Source: Cymbomonas tetramitiformis
Lineage: Eukaryota; Chlorophyta; Pyramimonadophyceae; Pyramimonadales; Pyramimonadaceae
DNA: 64,000 bases
Assembly: GCA_001247695.2 (NCBI GenBank)
Contig: LGRX02035254.1
Span: forward strand, 53,412 to 117,411
Direction of reading: 5' to 3'
The position numbers and the translations under genes are program-made. A model generated the notes under the pieces. It was not told where the DNA came from. It searched no databases and worked only from the letters and a program-made list of their open reading frames with translations. This document shows positions 1-10,406 of this stretch, one piece after another (positions within the stretch are counted from its first letter, which is position 1; every line of letters begins with the position of its first letter).

Positions 1-1400
1 ATATTCCTTCCCATGAAAGTTCATTTCGTCCTGTCTCGGTGCCCTGAAAAACACACAACAGGCGTCATGACTGAACTCGTATGCAGACCGACTTACGAGG
101 CCGAACCCCTTACGTTGAGCCGACAGCAAGTGCCGCCCCTAGCTCAGTGCTCGTTTACACTGGGGGCAGGAAATACCTGAGAAACACGGTAAACGCAATA
201 TTTATATCGCGAAGACCATTATATATGGCTCCAAAATTCTTCTTTCCCCCGAAATACCTATCTTGCGCGAGCTCGACCCTGCGAAACGGCGCCGAACGAT
301 TAGGGTCGTTGACTTGGGCTACAGGTGTACAGAAGTGAAGGTAAGGGGTCGGGCTCAGGCCTTACCTTGTCACCAGCAAGAAAGAAAGAATAAGAGCAAC
401 AACCACGTGCCCGGTGGGATCAAAGGTGACAGCACAGTCTTCTGGCGTCTTGCAATCTTCATCGTCATCACTGTCATCACAAGAACTCTGTGGAGAGGAA
501 ACGGAAGCATCAGTTCGGTACTTCTCTCTGCACAAGGTTGATCGGCGCCAAGAAGTCAACACAAGCAAACAAGATACACAGGAACGAGCATAGTGAATAC
601 TGCACGCAGCTTAAGGCCTTCAATTTCTTCAGAATTTTTGTTTCACCGCTCCAACAAAACTCAAAACCGCCGGCTTTGCGAGGTGCTCAACTGCTTGCGA
701 GTTCCCCAGGAGGGTATTGGCCAAAATTCTGAGTTGCCGGGGCACTCCAACAACTCAGCCAGAGTAAGGGAAAAGCACTGTGGGGAACATCACTCACCGC
801 CACATTTGGACCACAAAAGTAAAGCTTGGCAACTTGACCGACGAAACCCATGATGACAGAAGCGATGAGCTGCATACAGAGGAGAGTTCTCAGCAAACGA
901 ACAGCCTGGCAGAATAAGTATCGCCACACCCAAGAAACTAGATTCTCAGTAACTGCGATTTTGACACAAAAGCAGTAGCTTAGTGCCAGCAAGTATCACG
1001 CCTCTGTTGCTGACTTGAAAAATTTCCGGCCCTGTTGCTGACTTTAAATATTTCCGGCACACAGTGAAAACCGTGGAGTGAGTTGCCTTTGATAAATATT
1101 ATTTAATACTCGCAGGAGGTGAGCGGGAGGAGACGAAACCGGAGGGCACCTGAGGCAGGATACTTCGGAGCACAGTGCCTCTCCATCTGAAGCACTCTTT
1201 CACAAAGGAAAAATCGTCCGCTTCCAAAATCGCCGTGCGCTGCAGATCAAGGAAGTAGAATAATCCTTATCCGACTGGGCCGATAGGTTGACAGATATCA
1301 AACATAACAACGGAATAAGCCTGATATGCAAATAACTTACCGGTGGCAGGAAGATATCTCTCTTCTTGGCAGAATACCTCGGTATCGGCCGACCTTCAGA
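1..1400 (-). CDS. Bestrophin-like anion channel, partial, multi-exon
   Basis: I assemble six minus-strand exons by GT-AG sites and matching phase: 1341-1400, 1150-1239, 798-905, 366-487, 177-278 and 1-43, the last cut by the window edge. The joined product contains RWRGTVLRSILPQ, a hydrophobic stretch (LLCMQLIASVIMGFVG), an acidic loop, then FDPTGHVVVALILSFLLVTR directly followed by RYFGGKKNFGAI. This order (Trp-Arg-Gly-Ser/Thr N-terminal motif, transmembrane helix, 'sltp..g..LslLLvfR', then 'RyweGRk') is the pattern of bestrophin/UPF0187 chloride channels, which in algae act in thylakoid or plasma membranes. Every junction keeps the frame: 60, 90 and 108 nt in phase 0, then 122 and 102 nt in phase 2. 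The start lies right of 1400 and was not found; the C-terminal part lies outside the window. Family call is from motif memory, without alignment. Confidence 0.66.
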
Positions 1401-3079
1401 CTGAGACAAAAACACAGAGCGCGTAAGCGTTAAGGAGTGCATAGTGGACCAAGCATAGCTGCATCAACTCGGAAAAAGAAGACGCTTCCTTAAGAAGTCG
1501 CGGAGATGGCGATAGAAATCACAGAAATCAAACCAGACGGAGTAGAACACTCACCCCAGGTGCACCGGCATCCGGCATCCTCCCTCTACCTGCGACCAAA
1601 AGAACTCGAAGAGAGCGTCATAGGAAAGCGCGCCAGTCAAGTGTAGGAAATGTTCTTGAACAGCATTTCAGGGTCGAGGTATGCAAGAGTTTGTTAAATG
1701 TAAGACACGTCTTTGACGAATACGGGTAGTACTGGCAATGCGATGTCGCCCATGTATCAAAGAAGAGGTCGCACTGACAGGAGTACGGGTGTGTTCCCCC
1801 GTCCGACACACGCGTAATGTTGGGCCACTTCTTTAAGTACCGCAAAAGTATCAAAAAATACTTGGTGAAAGTCATATTCAGATATATGTCCTCCGGTACA
1901 GGCCGAACTCAGCACAACTTCAGATGCATGTTTGGCAGCACGAGCAGCTGCCCTGTGATAAAACTAGTGGACAAGGGAGCCTAGGAGTACGACCAAGCCA
2001 GGGCAAAAGCAATCCACGGTCCACTTACAGAGTATTTACCAAGTAAGTTACCATACTGGCATTCTAACGTTTCCAAACGAAAGAAGAAGAACCCGCTGGT
2101 GGTGAGTGACTAGTGCACATTCGGTCCCAGGATACCCACCTAACTACTGCGGCAAGACCGGAAAAGCGAAGAAGTGAAGTCATGAGCTGCCCCTAAAGTG
2201 TTTTTTGTTGTCTTTCTCACCTTAAATATTCACGCGCCTTGTCGGCAGTATCAGAGTTGGTCAGTGAATCAATCCCATGTCATTCATGCTCAGCTCGCAG
2301 CAGCACACAACGGCAGACAGGACCGCCAGAATTCAAGTAGAAAATAGGGACAATCATTCGCGAATCTATATTTACATATCTTACACGAGTGTGAGAGTTC
2401 TTGAGAATTCTCAAAGCATCGTGACGTTCCCTTCCAGGGCAAAGCACAGCAGATGAAACCCACTTCTTGCAAACATGAGTCAAATATTAATATATCTCAC
2501 TCACCCTCAAGCCTTGACCTTCCGTCTGTTGATCTGTTGTGTGTCTGGTTGCCTTGTATCAGTATGTGTATCATGTATATCTTGTATCATGTATGCCTAT
2601 GCCTCTTTACTTGTGTACTTGGCCAGTCGATCTAAAGATCTCCACTAGGCCTGTGAGCTGTGTGTGACTGACGTGAGTGACATACTGACATGACATTACA
2701 CATTTGCGAAATTAATTGTTATCATAATCATCGTCATTTTGCGATCGGACGGCACTGGCGCGACACAATAATTACAATAATAATAATAATAATAATAATT
2801 ACGTAGCGAGTTATCTGACTTAGCTCCGCTCCGCAGAGCACCCCTAGCTACCCCTAACTACCCCTAGCTACTGCCAGCTACTGTACTGCAACCGCTGAGG
2901 TGATAGGCTCACAATGGGAGTGTCCACAGACACTGGTACCCCTCGTGCCCGAAGGCAGGGTATTGCATGTCCCGTGCCTGCCTACAGGCACAGTCAGGGA
3001 TGACCCCGATCTAGCTCGGGAGCCTACGGCGGCTAAGCCACACACTCACAAGCGCTCGGGGATAGGGCTCTCAGAACAG
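1401..3079. other. No confident gene; possible upstream exons of the bestrophin-like gene
   Basis: Upstream of the bestrophin-like exons I find no exon I can tie in by phase. A (TAA)n-type microsatellite lies near 2768-2803, and short degenerate repeats of CCCCTAGCTA occur near 2840-2880. Just inside the gene, at about 1010-1060, a 28-bp unit (TGTTGCTGACTT...TTTCCGGC) is duplicated in an intron. Confidence 0.5.
2768..2803. repeat. AT-rich trinucleotide microsatellite
   Basis: A run of ATA/TAA triplets, about eight uninterrupted units, in intergenic DNA. Confidence 0.85.
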
Positions 3080-3444
3080 TGATTGTCTAGGTGAAAATAA
3101 ACATACGGAACTAAACAAATAAAGCAACGGCAGAAGGAAATAATATGCACGTAAGAGAGGGGGGGGTTGGTACTCAACACAACAATCAGAGTCGGTAACA
3201 AAGACGGTGAAATAACCGCGGTGGGTATATTCGACAACCGCGGTGGAATATATGCGTGTTATTTAGTCTCCACAAACTCTGTGAAGCTGGGACGAGATGC
3301 TCGGGTGGTCTCACAGTCTAAGATGCATGAAAATAAAATACAAGGGTTTTATTTCCCCACCACTGATGACGGAGCCGACCCGGCACCTTGGTCGAGGGGT
3401 GACAGAATACTGTGGCTCCCTCCCCTGGGGGTCTGTGTCTAGGA
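3080..3444 (-). mobile_element. 3' LTR of element C
   Basis: On the plus strand it begins TGATTGTCTAGGTGAAAATA, resembling the ends of the LTRs of A, B and E, and it stops where the conserved hairpin CACCACCTC begins, the position of the LTR boundary in those elements. It contains the shared GAGGGGTGACA block near 3396. It lacks a partner LTR in the window, its stem structure is diverged, and its left boundary rests only on similarity. Confidence 0.55.
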
Positions 3445-3474
3445 CACCACCTCACCCCGAAGAGGTGAGGTGCC
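3445..3474 (-). other. Hairpin abutting the 3' LTR of element C
   Basis: CACCTCACC and GGTGAGGTG arms around a CCGAAGA loop (plus-strand reading). The same hairpin adjoins the 3' LTRs of E, A and B, and a shorter version that of F. Confidence 0.75.
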
Positions 3475-3719
3475 AGATCAGGCATGCAAGACAGAAAGCC
3501 CTAACCCTAAAGCATACATATTGTTACAGGCCCAATGGGACCTTTCTCAGTCCAACTAGTTGCGGATCCCCGCTCGGGCGTTGCGGGCCCGGAACAAGCT
3601 ACAGGCTAACGGGGGCTAGGCATTAAAATCTCTAAGTCACTATTGAAGTCTACTGCAGCCGGATACAGAGGTCCACACATGTTGGCACCGGCGATTGGCG
3701 GCGACGTGGAACTCGATGC

Positions 3720-4279
3720 TCAGTTGGAGTTGCTGGCAGACCCGCCCACGGACGGAATCCAAGGGGTGGTCCGAAAGGCCGGCCAGTCAACGAAGTCTTC
3801 GTCCTCGTGCTGCACGATGGAGAGTGTTGCAGGTGCGTCGTGATCGTCCCCGCCGTAAGGCGTGGGTGCCCCCTGAGGAGGGTCGATGCCGCGATGCGGA
3901 GGCGGCTCCACCGGGTAGCGGACAGACATGGCGGCCGCGTCAGGTGGAGGAGCAGCATCCTGCGGTGCAGGCTCGAGCGCGCGGAGGGCGTGGGCCTGCG
4001 GCGCGTCCGAAGGCGGCCATGCGGACATGGGAGGGGGCTTGGGGGGGGCAGAAGGAGCGAGAGTGGGAGCACGCCCTGGTGCCGCGAACGCCTGGACGCA
4101 CACGTAGGGGCAGATGCCGTCGGTGTCCATGTGGCCGGTCGTGACGGCCCACAGGCGGAAGCACGTCACGCACGGCATGCCGGTGCCGTCCCAGACGAGG
4201 TAGCGCCCGCCGCTCTCGTTCTTCTTCCAGGTACCCTCGGGCGGGATGAATTTGCGCCTGCCAAGGGCATTGAAGGATG
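3720..4279 (-). pseudogene. Gag-like protein of element C, C-terminal fragment
   Basis: The reading frame enters from the LTR of element D at 4280; only the part left of 4280 belongs to C. It carries the family's Cys/His motif CVTCFRLWAVTTGH...CPYVC (C-x2-C-x9-H-x6-C-x3-C), then a Pro/Ala-rich stretch and the conserved tail motif DWPAFRTTPWIP. The same order occurs in the gag fragment of E and the complete gag of B. The N-terminal half is missing: E was inserted here first and D then landed on the junction. Presumed role: nucleic-acid-binding structural protein of a non-autonomous LTR element. Confidence 0.75.
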
Positions 4280-4514
4280 TGCGAGAACAGGTGTTCCGCT
4301 CGGTGAAAACGAACTGGCTAAGCTCCATAAACAGTCCGGCCGAGTGCTTTTATCATGCATCTCGGAAACCCGGATAATACGAGATAATGACTGACAGTAC
4401 AGTACAACTGTACTGTCATCCTAGCTACTAGCGGAGTCACGGTTCCGATCAGAGACAGGTCAGGCTAGGGGCTATCAGAGCCCATAATAATAACCCTGAA
4501 CCTAAAGTCCAACA
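4280..4514 (-). repeat. 3' LTR of element D
   Basis: Direct repeat of 7278-7512, same length, two visible differences. A diverged form of the family hairpin (CACCACCCGGAGC) follows at 4515. Confidence 0.9.
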
Positions 4515-4696
4515 CACCACCCGGAGCTGTGACCGTAGCTAATAGGGCTAGGCAAGCGGAGCTAACTAAACAGATAACAAACAGCACTTCACTGGAAACA
4601 GATATACTTTTAGTTGGGTGCCCGGGGACTTGTCCCGGCACAGCCCACCATTGGGGCTAAGGCTAATCACACCTCCAGGATTTGAAATAAACCAAT

Positions 4697-6880
4697 CTAG
4701 CCACTGTAAAGCTGGTCGGCAGAGCCGAGTTCAGCAGACGGATCCCAAGGCAGGAAAACATCCGAAGTAAGTTGAGAAGAGACACCATAGATGTTGACAC
4801 CACCAGACCCAAGTGGGTCAGGCGGATCCCAGAGTGGAATGGCAAAATCATCAGACTGGTAAGTAGCCGAGGTCGATTGAGAAAAGACCCGCGGCACATC
4901 CTGCAGCGGCAATGACGAAACAGTAAGCACCGTAGGCGGGTTAAGAGAATCCAGTAGTGCTTCATGGGACCGTAGTGAATCGTAGCCGTAAGTGGCTCCG
5001 GGCTCAACCAGGCCCCTGACACCACCGCCGACCACGAGGGTCGGCATCGCCGTAGCACTGAACAGAAACGTAGCCACCATGAAAAGAGTGAGTGCAAATT
5101 CACCGATGCCAAATGGCCTGGAGCCTCTGGGGACTCCGAACCGCCGAAACGCTGCAGTCGTCGGCGGTGCACCCCCCTCAATTTCAGTCAGGCAGACACC
5201 AGGAGGGTAGTTGGAGCCCTCCCCATCATCATCGGAGTCACAGACATCAACAGGCTCAGGGTCAATGTCAAACCAGTCAGGGTGGACAGTGTTGAATGTT
5301 TTGAAAGAACTGTCAGCAGGAGCCATTGGGCCGAGAGCCAGAGAGGCAGACGGCGGCACAAAGGTGGCACGGTTGACTTCATGTAAGTCAACCGGCTCAT
5401 CACGCACAGGCGCAGAGGCCCGCGGCAGCAGCCGCTTGTCGGTGGCCGGCTCGGCGACACCACCAGCAAGCGGACCGCTGACCGCAGCAAATGCAACACG
5501 GCCAATAGAAAGTTGCTCATCAGGTGCAGACTCAGCAGAGGCAGCAGCATCCTTGAACTGCTGCAGAGCCGTAGGCTCTGGAGCAAAGGCATGCGCAGAC
5601 AGCTCACAGATTTCAGGTTGCCCCACGAGAGCACACAAGTGCTCCATGGACCCTTCATCTCCAGCGTCATAGTACCGCTGGAAACGAAGGGCAAGCACGT
5701 CGGAGTCATAAGACTCGACGGCTTGGCAGTAGGATGCCGAGATGGACAATGGGTGAGTGTCCTTGTGAGGACACTCACTGAGCCAATGCTTTGACCCAAC
5801 GGCGCGGCACTTTTCGTGCCTGCACGTTGGGACAAAGGTGCCAGACCGCTTGTCAAAAGCCACCTCCGGAGAGGTGGAGTGAGCAAGCGGCTGCACTCCA
5901 GGTCGGTGGAAGCTGCGCGGAGTGTGCTTCCCATGAGGCGGCTTGGAGCCACCCTTCTTAAGGGAATCCACATCCCGCTGCAACTTGACCAACTGAGCAC
6001 CGAGCCGCTCAATGGCCGAAGCCAGGCCAGTGTCAGTGGTGCAAGATGCTACAGACATGGGGCGCCCTGCAGTGCGCTTGCCCGAGAGCCGCCCGCAGCG
6101 GTATTGCTCGCGCACGCGCGCCTGCAGGGTGAGCAGACTAACAGCCGCACGCTGGTCAGCTCGAGCAAACGAGTCAACCAGCGTGGCGTAAGCCGGCCCA
6201 GACAGAGCAGAGAGGGATTGTCTCTTAACAGCGTCTTCGGGCAGCGTCGTTAGACGCTGTGCATCCCGAAGACAGCTGTTGAAGAGGCGAATCCCCGCAT
6301 CAGGGTCACACTCGTCAGAGACCCTCACCTCAAGCAGCTCAGTCAAAGCATCGAACGGAGTCGACGCGTCAGCAAGCATACGCACCACCTCCACGGTGGC
6401 GCGTTTGCCATCAGCAGGAACATCCGCGCCAGAAGCCTCTACCCAATTACGGGCAGGAGACCCTGGCGCAGTCAGCAGCAGCAGCACAGAGTACAAGAGT
6501 TCATTGGCAGCAGGCAGAACAGGGGTGTCAGCAGCAGTCAGGTCAAACAGGGGTGCGAATGCCGTCGACTGCAACGTGAAGAGCTGCTGCAGCTCGGATA
6601 CCAATTGAGAAAAAATGTCCGAAGCTGATGTCTCGTCCCCACGGAATTTTGCAGCTTTGTCGCCCAGTACTTTCGTTGCTGCGGTTTTGGAACTTTGAAC
6701 GTCAAATGAATCTCTGCGCAACCGGTGCACAAGGGTGGCAGCCGCAGTCGAAGCTTCCGACGCAGCCGAATCCAAATGCGGAGTCGTGGGCGTGGCTGCG
6801 TTTAACGCTCCAACATCATCAAAAATTGTTGCTAACTTACGCGCCCTAGCGCGTGTACGTGGTCCCTGCGGTGTATCCAT
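4697..6880 (-). CDS. Gag-like polyprotein of element D with zinc knuckle and membrane segment
   Basis: The open frame runs back to 7132, but I choose the methionine at 6880 (MDTPQGPRTRARARK) because the residues before it look like untranslated leader; this gives about 727 residues. A mostly helical capsid-like region comes first, then a Cys/His cluster CRHEKCRAVGSKHWLSEC (C-x4-C-x6-H-x4-C), an acidic stretch, and near the C-terminus a hydrophobic segment (FALTLFMVATFLFSATAM) that should span or bind a membrane. The frame ends soon after, where the related element F continues into protease. No enzyme domain is present, so the element must rely on proteins in trans. Capsid function is inferred from position between LTR and zinc knuckle. 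Confidence 0.75.
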   Translation of the reverse strand: MDTPQGPRTRARARKLATIFDDVGALNAATPTTPHLDSAASEASTAAATLVHRLRRDSFDVQSSKTAATKVLGDKAAKFRGDETSASDIFSQLVSELQQLFTLQSTAFAPLFDLTAADTPVLPAANELLYSVLLLLTAPGSPARNWVEASGADVPADGKRATVEVVRMLADASTPFDALTELLEVRVSDECDPDAGIRLFNSCLRDAQRLTTLPEDAVKRQSLSALSGPAYATLVDSFARADQRAAVSLLTLQARVREQYRCGRLSGKRTAGRPMSVASCTTDTGLASAIERLGAQLVKLQRDVDSLKKGGSKPPHGKHTPRSFHRPGVQPLAHSTSPEVAFDKRSGTFVPTCRHEKCRAVGSKHWLSECPHKDTHPLSISASYCQAVESYDSDVLALRFQRYYDAGDEGSMEHLCALVGQPEICELSAHAFAPEPTALQQFKDAAASAESAPDEQLSIGRVAFAAVSGPLAGGVAEPATDKRLLPRASAPVRDEPVDLHEVNRATFVPPSASLALGPMAPADSSFKTFNTVHPDWFDIDPEPVDVCDSDDDGEGSNYPPGVCLTEIEGGAPPTTAAFRRFGVPRGSRPFGIGEFALTLFMVATFLFSATAMPTLVVGGGVRGLVEPGATYGYDSLRSHEALLDSLNPPTVLTVSSLPLQDVPRVFSQSTSATYQSDDFAIPLWDPPDPLGSGGVNIYGVSSQLTSDVFLPWDPSAELGSADQLYSG

Positions 6881-7261
6881 TTTCAAAATGACGGTGAGAT
6901 GGGGAGCGTGGGCTAGTGTGGCGACAGTAGCTAAATCAGTAGACGCAGCGGCCAATTCCTGCAGAAGTCTCAGCGATAAAAACAACATCAAACAGGTCAT
7001 GAGCCGATTGGCTAAAAGTGGTTGCGACCCACAATACGCGGAATGCCCTCTCCACCGGCCAGGTGAAACGTAAAAAGAAGCCATAGCGAGCGACGACACT
7101 GCTGCCGAAAAATGTTCCAAACTGATCTCCACCTCAAGGAGAGGCCATACTGCGAAAAGGTCAACTACTGCCTAAGGGGGCGCCCACCCCATCTCTGTGT
7201 CAAAAACTTAGCCAATCATGGCAACAGCTAGGCGCTGTGCCATCAGAATTACCGGGAAAGT

Positions 7262-7277
7262 GGTGACGCGCATAACC
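7262..7277 (-). promoter_or_regulatory. Primer-binding site of element D
   Basis: Immediately inside the 5' LTR the minus strand reads GGTTATGCGCGTCACC. Its first part matches the complement of the anticodon region of eukaryotic initiator tRNA-Met (GGTTATGGGC) rather than a tRNA 3' end, as known for Drosophila copia, which is primed by a half-tRNA. Confidence 0.6.
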
Positions 7278-7512
7278 TGCGAGAACAGGTGTTCCGCTCG
7301 GTGAAAACGAACTGGCTAAGCTCCATAAACAGTCCGGCCGAGTGCTTTTATCATGCATCTCGGAAACCCGGATAATACGAGATAATGACTGACAGTACAG
7401 TACTACTGTACTGTCATCCTAGCTACTAGCGGAGTCACGGTTCCGATCAGAGACAGGTCAGGCTAGGGGCTATCAGAGCCCATAATAATAACCCTGAACC
7501 TAAAGTCCAGCA
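7278..7512 (-). repeat. 5' LTR of element D
   Basis: Matched to 4280-4514; followed by GGATG, the target duplication, which overlaps the first two bases of the LTR of element E. Confidence 0.9.
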
Positions 7513-7515
7513 GGA

Positions 7516-7784
7516 TGACAGGAACAGTGAAATATATATATGTAATTGACGGAGTCGGGTATATATATATATATATATCACAGAAACCTAGAACAAAGCT
7601 GTATAGCAGGCGCTTCGGGTTTCACAGTGCGAAGATGATTGAATAATATACGGGAGGTGTTTTATTCCCTGATCTGAGCAGGACCGTGCCAGGCAAGACG
7701 GCACCGCGGGTCGAGGGGTGACACAGGCGGACAGGACTGCCACCCCCTTACAGTGGGGGGGGGCTAAAGTCACTGTTCCCATGA
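7516..7784 (-). mobile_element. 3' LTR of element E
   Basis: Plus-strand TGACAGGAACAG...TTCCCATGA, same layout as the LTRs of A and B: AT-rich start with an ATATAT run, ATTCAATC-type region, GAGGGGTGACAC block, C-run/G-run hairpin, ending CCCATGA. The 5' partner is not in the window. Confidence 0.75.
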
Positions 7785-7814
7785 CACCACCTCACCCCGA
7801 AGAGGTGAGGTGCC
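7785..7814 (-). other. Hairpin abutting the 3' LTR of element E
   Basis: Arms CACCTCACC / GGTGAGGTG around CCGAAGA, identical in the stem to the copy at 3445. Short CCCTAAA-like units follow near 7825-7842, too few for a telomere. Confidence 0.8.
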
Positions 7815-7956
7815 AAGGCAGCATCCTAACCCTAAACCCTAGAGATACAAATGTTATAAGTCCAGAGGGACAGCGAGATCCAGCTAACGAGAATGCCAAG
7901 TAGCCGACCTACATCAGTGGTTCTACGTAGGATTGAAGGGCAGGGGTCCCGATGCT

Positions 7957-9274
7957 CTAAGGGGCCTCTGCCGGTACATCGGACGGTGTCACGTCGGTGA
8001 TCGACAACGCCGCAGCCGTGCTGCCGGCGAAAGACGGAATCCAGACAGGTGACGAGCGGAACGCCGGCCAGTCTTCCTCGTCATCGTCATCGTGAACGGC
8101 ATGGAAAGCTGGCGGCGTCGCATCAGGCTGTTCTTCGTCGGAATGCTCATCGTGGAGGTCAACACCCGAGAATCGGACGGTCATGGCTGCCGCACCCGGC
8201 TGGGCGGCGTCGTCCAGCGGCGGGGGCTCCAACGCCTGCAAAGAGCTGGCACGGGCTGCCGGCGGTGGCGCAGGCGGCCATGCAGACATCGGAGGAGGAG
8301 GGGCCGCCGTGGGGGCGGTTGCCGGCGCCCGCCCCGGAGCGAAGGATGCCGAACAGGAGTAAGGGCACACACCCTCGGTGTCGAGGTGGCCCGTGGTCAC
8401 CGCCCACAGGCGGAAGCAGGTGACACAAACCAGTCCGGTGCCCTCCCACTGCAGGTAGCGGGCGTTGCGCACCGGCTTCCACTCACCGACGGGGGGCGCC
8501 AATTTCTTCCAGCCGAGGGCATGCATGGAGCCGACGGTGGGCTTGCCACCGCCACCATTGCCACTACTGCCCCTGCCACCACCGCCACCAGCACCACCGC
8601 GCCCGACACCACCAGATGCCGGAGGGGAAGGCGCGGAGAGGCGGGCCAAGGTGAACTCGTCACGGTAAACCTTGGTGATGCGCAAGGTGAGGGCGGCGAA
8701 GGTGAAGGGGAGATTGGCCCCAAGGTCGCGCAACACCACCAGGTAAAGTGGTGCGACGTGGGGGGAGACGGCCGCAGAAGCTCGAAGGACGCTGTAGAGG
8801 TCCGCGACCATGTCGACGTCGTTGTACTGCGGGTGCAACTTTTTGTGCTTGTCGGCCAGCGTGCGGAAAGCCGCGAGTTGCGGGGCGGGGTCGACGGTCT
8901 CGTCGAGAATGACCGCCCTGAGGCGGACCCAGAAGCGATGCGCGTCGGGGTCTCCGATGCCCTCCACATGGAAACGAAGGCGCTGCAATGCGCAGCGGCC
9001 ATCGCGGGGATGCACCTCCGCGGACTCCTCATACAAGGTGAGGGCAGTCGAGCGGAGGACCGTGGGGAGGACGGCATAAACGAGCTCGTTGAGGACGATG
9101 TGGTAGTCGGAGTACTCGTTGTCCAGGTCCAGAAGCTTGGCGATGTCATCACGGGAAACGGGCCCGAAAACATGGGCCATGTTGGCGAGCAAGACCGCGA
9201 AGTCCGACTCAGCTTCAGGTCCATCAAGAGTGAGGCCGACGTTGCTCTTGAAGCCGTGGGTTCGAAGGAGCTTG
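7957..9274 (-). pseudogene. Gag-like protein of element E, N-terminus removed by element F
   Basis: The frame is open from 9291, but residues right of 9274 are LTR of element F, so only about 438 residues of E remain. They align in order with the complete gag of B: LLANMAHVFGPVS / LLSGLAHVLYPVS, EVHPRDGRCALQRLRFHVEG / ARHHPADGRYALQRLRYEVEG, VAPLYLVVLRDLGA, then a Gly-rich linker, the Cys/His motif CVTCFRLWAVTTGHLDT...CPYSC, a Pro/Ala-rich region and the tail motif EEDWPAFRSSPVWIP. The missing N-terminal residues should lie right of element F (beyond 20996), but the sequence there gives no clear match. Presumed capsid/nucleocapsid of a non-autonomous element. Confidence 0.8.
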
Positions 9275-9567
9275 TGTGAAAACAAACACACAGTGAAGCA
9301 CTACAAGTCAGGTGCTACGCTCGCATATGTCAACCGTGAAACTGTGAAGCTATACACAAGATAATACGATGTGTTATAGCTTCCGCCGAAAGAATGTGAT
9401 GACAGCCCCTAAGGTGTCAGATGTGGAAATGACAGATGCTATGAACTGTCTGACTACCGAAGTCGATATCGGAGATGGCGCTGATGACAGTGAAGAAGTC
9501 ATAGTAGTCGAACCATGTCGGTGATGACACAGATGACGATGACACTGTCGGCGTGCCAAATCCAGCA
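9275..9567 (-). repeat. 3' LTR of element F
   Basis: TGTGAAAAC...TCCAGCA on the plus strand, repeated at 20704-20996. Confidence 0.95.
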
Positions 9568-9589
9568 CACCACCTCGAGTGAGGTGGGC
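9568..9589 (-). other. Hairpin abutting the 3' LTR of element F
   Basis: Plus strand CACCACCTC, short CGAG loop region, TGAGGTGGGC: the same CACCTC/GAGGTG stem found next to the 3' LTRs of A, B, C and E, at the position where a polypurine tract is expected. Confidence 0.65.
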
Positions 9590-10181
9590 AGACCAGAATG
9601 AATACACTCATACCAATCTCCAATCCAGACCAGAAAGAACCACAATCATGCCTGCCAGGGCTGAAAACCCCAAAAAGCTGGACAAAGTCCACACGGTCCT
9701 GGCAGGCCTATCAGCTCCCTGTCTCTAGTGCCACTCCTCCACCGGGGAATAGTATGCTGCTGTGCCCTGAGGGTCCGCACACCGCGGTGCCATGCAGCCG
9801 GATGCTTCGTCAGGGATATGACAAGGAGTACCCGAAGGCAGGTCCAGGTCACCCCGTCACCGTCAGACTTACAGACAAAGGAAGATGTAGGGAGGGTCAC
9901 AGCGGGTGGAGGCAGAGGCTCTCACGTACGAGACAGGTGCCGGTCACGGGTCCCCGAAGGGTACATAAGGTCGTAGGAGTCAAGGTACGGCATGCAACAT
10001 TCACATAACAGGTCTTGTGCATGCTTGCTAAACCTCTAGGCTAACTGTCATTCTATCGGTTGGTTGTATTCTGCATATATTTTCAAAACCAAATCATAAA
10101 GTACCCGCAACAAAGTACCTGCAAAGCACAGTCAGATACAAAACCCAAAACAGGACAAAACAGAGGGTACTCACAGTCAGA
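9590..10181. other. 3' untranslated part of element F
   Basis: Between the pol stop codon and the 3' LTR. No reading frame with recognisable product. Confidence 0.5.
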
Positions 10182-10406
10182 TCATGCTGCTGCTTTCTGA
10201 GTAGGCCTCCATGTCGAAAATCCAAAAGATCTGGCAGCCTGAATCACTGCCTTTTGCATATCCATGTAGCTGTCAAAGAGCATGTTGAAGTAGGGCACGG
10301 TGTTCTTGGTGGGAGGAACCGGCTTGGTGTAGGGGTCAGCCAAGTTTCTTCTCCGAAGGTACCCTCCAAAGATATGATCCACCCCAGTCCGACAAAGTCT
10401 CGAGCA
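10182..10406 (-). pseudogene. C-terminal end of element F polyprotein (Copia RNase H tail)
   Basis: Contains RRRNLADPYTKPV, the Copia-type 'NLADxxTKPL' signature that follows RNase H, then about 40 further residues to a stop. It is separated from the rest of the RNase H by the DNA element at 10409-11392. Joining across one TA places RFHI directly before CSRLCRTGVDHIFGG with no frame change, the spacing expected in Copia elements. Confidence 0.88.

Larger units (their letters stand above)
4280..7512 (-). mobile_element. Element D: gag-only LTR retrotransposon
   Basis: Two matched 235-bp LTRs (4280-4514 and 7278-7512) begin TG and end CA on both strands and flank a single gag-like frame with no protease, integrase or reverse transcriptase. 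The 5-bp target duplication GGATG is visible at 4275-4279 and 7513-7517. The LTRs differ at about two positions by eye, so insertion is recent. LTR ends (TGYTGG...CGCA on the minus strand) resemble those of element F, making D a likely non-autonomous relative that borrows F-type enzymes. It sits exactly on the boundary between element C and the LTR of element E. Confidence 0.9.

Noticed and set aside
3490..3515. CCCTAAC/CCCTAAA units as telomere repeats
   Set aside because: Only two or three units here and at 7825; also found in LTR-adjacent sequence, so probably part of the elements.
8092..9279. 395-codon plus-strand ORF
   Set aside because: Exact antisense of the E gag frame, whose motifs are shared with B and C.
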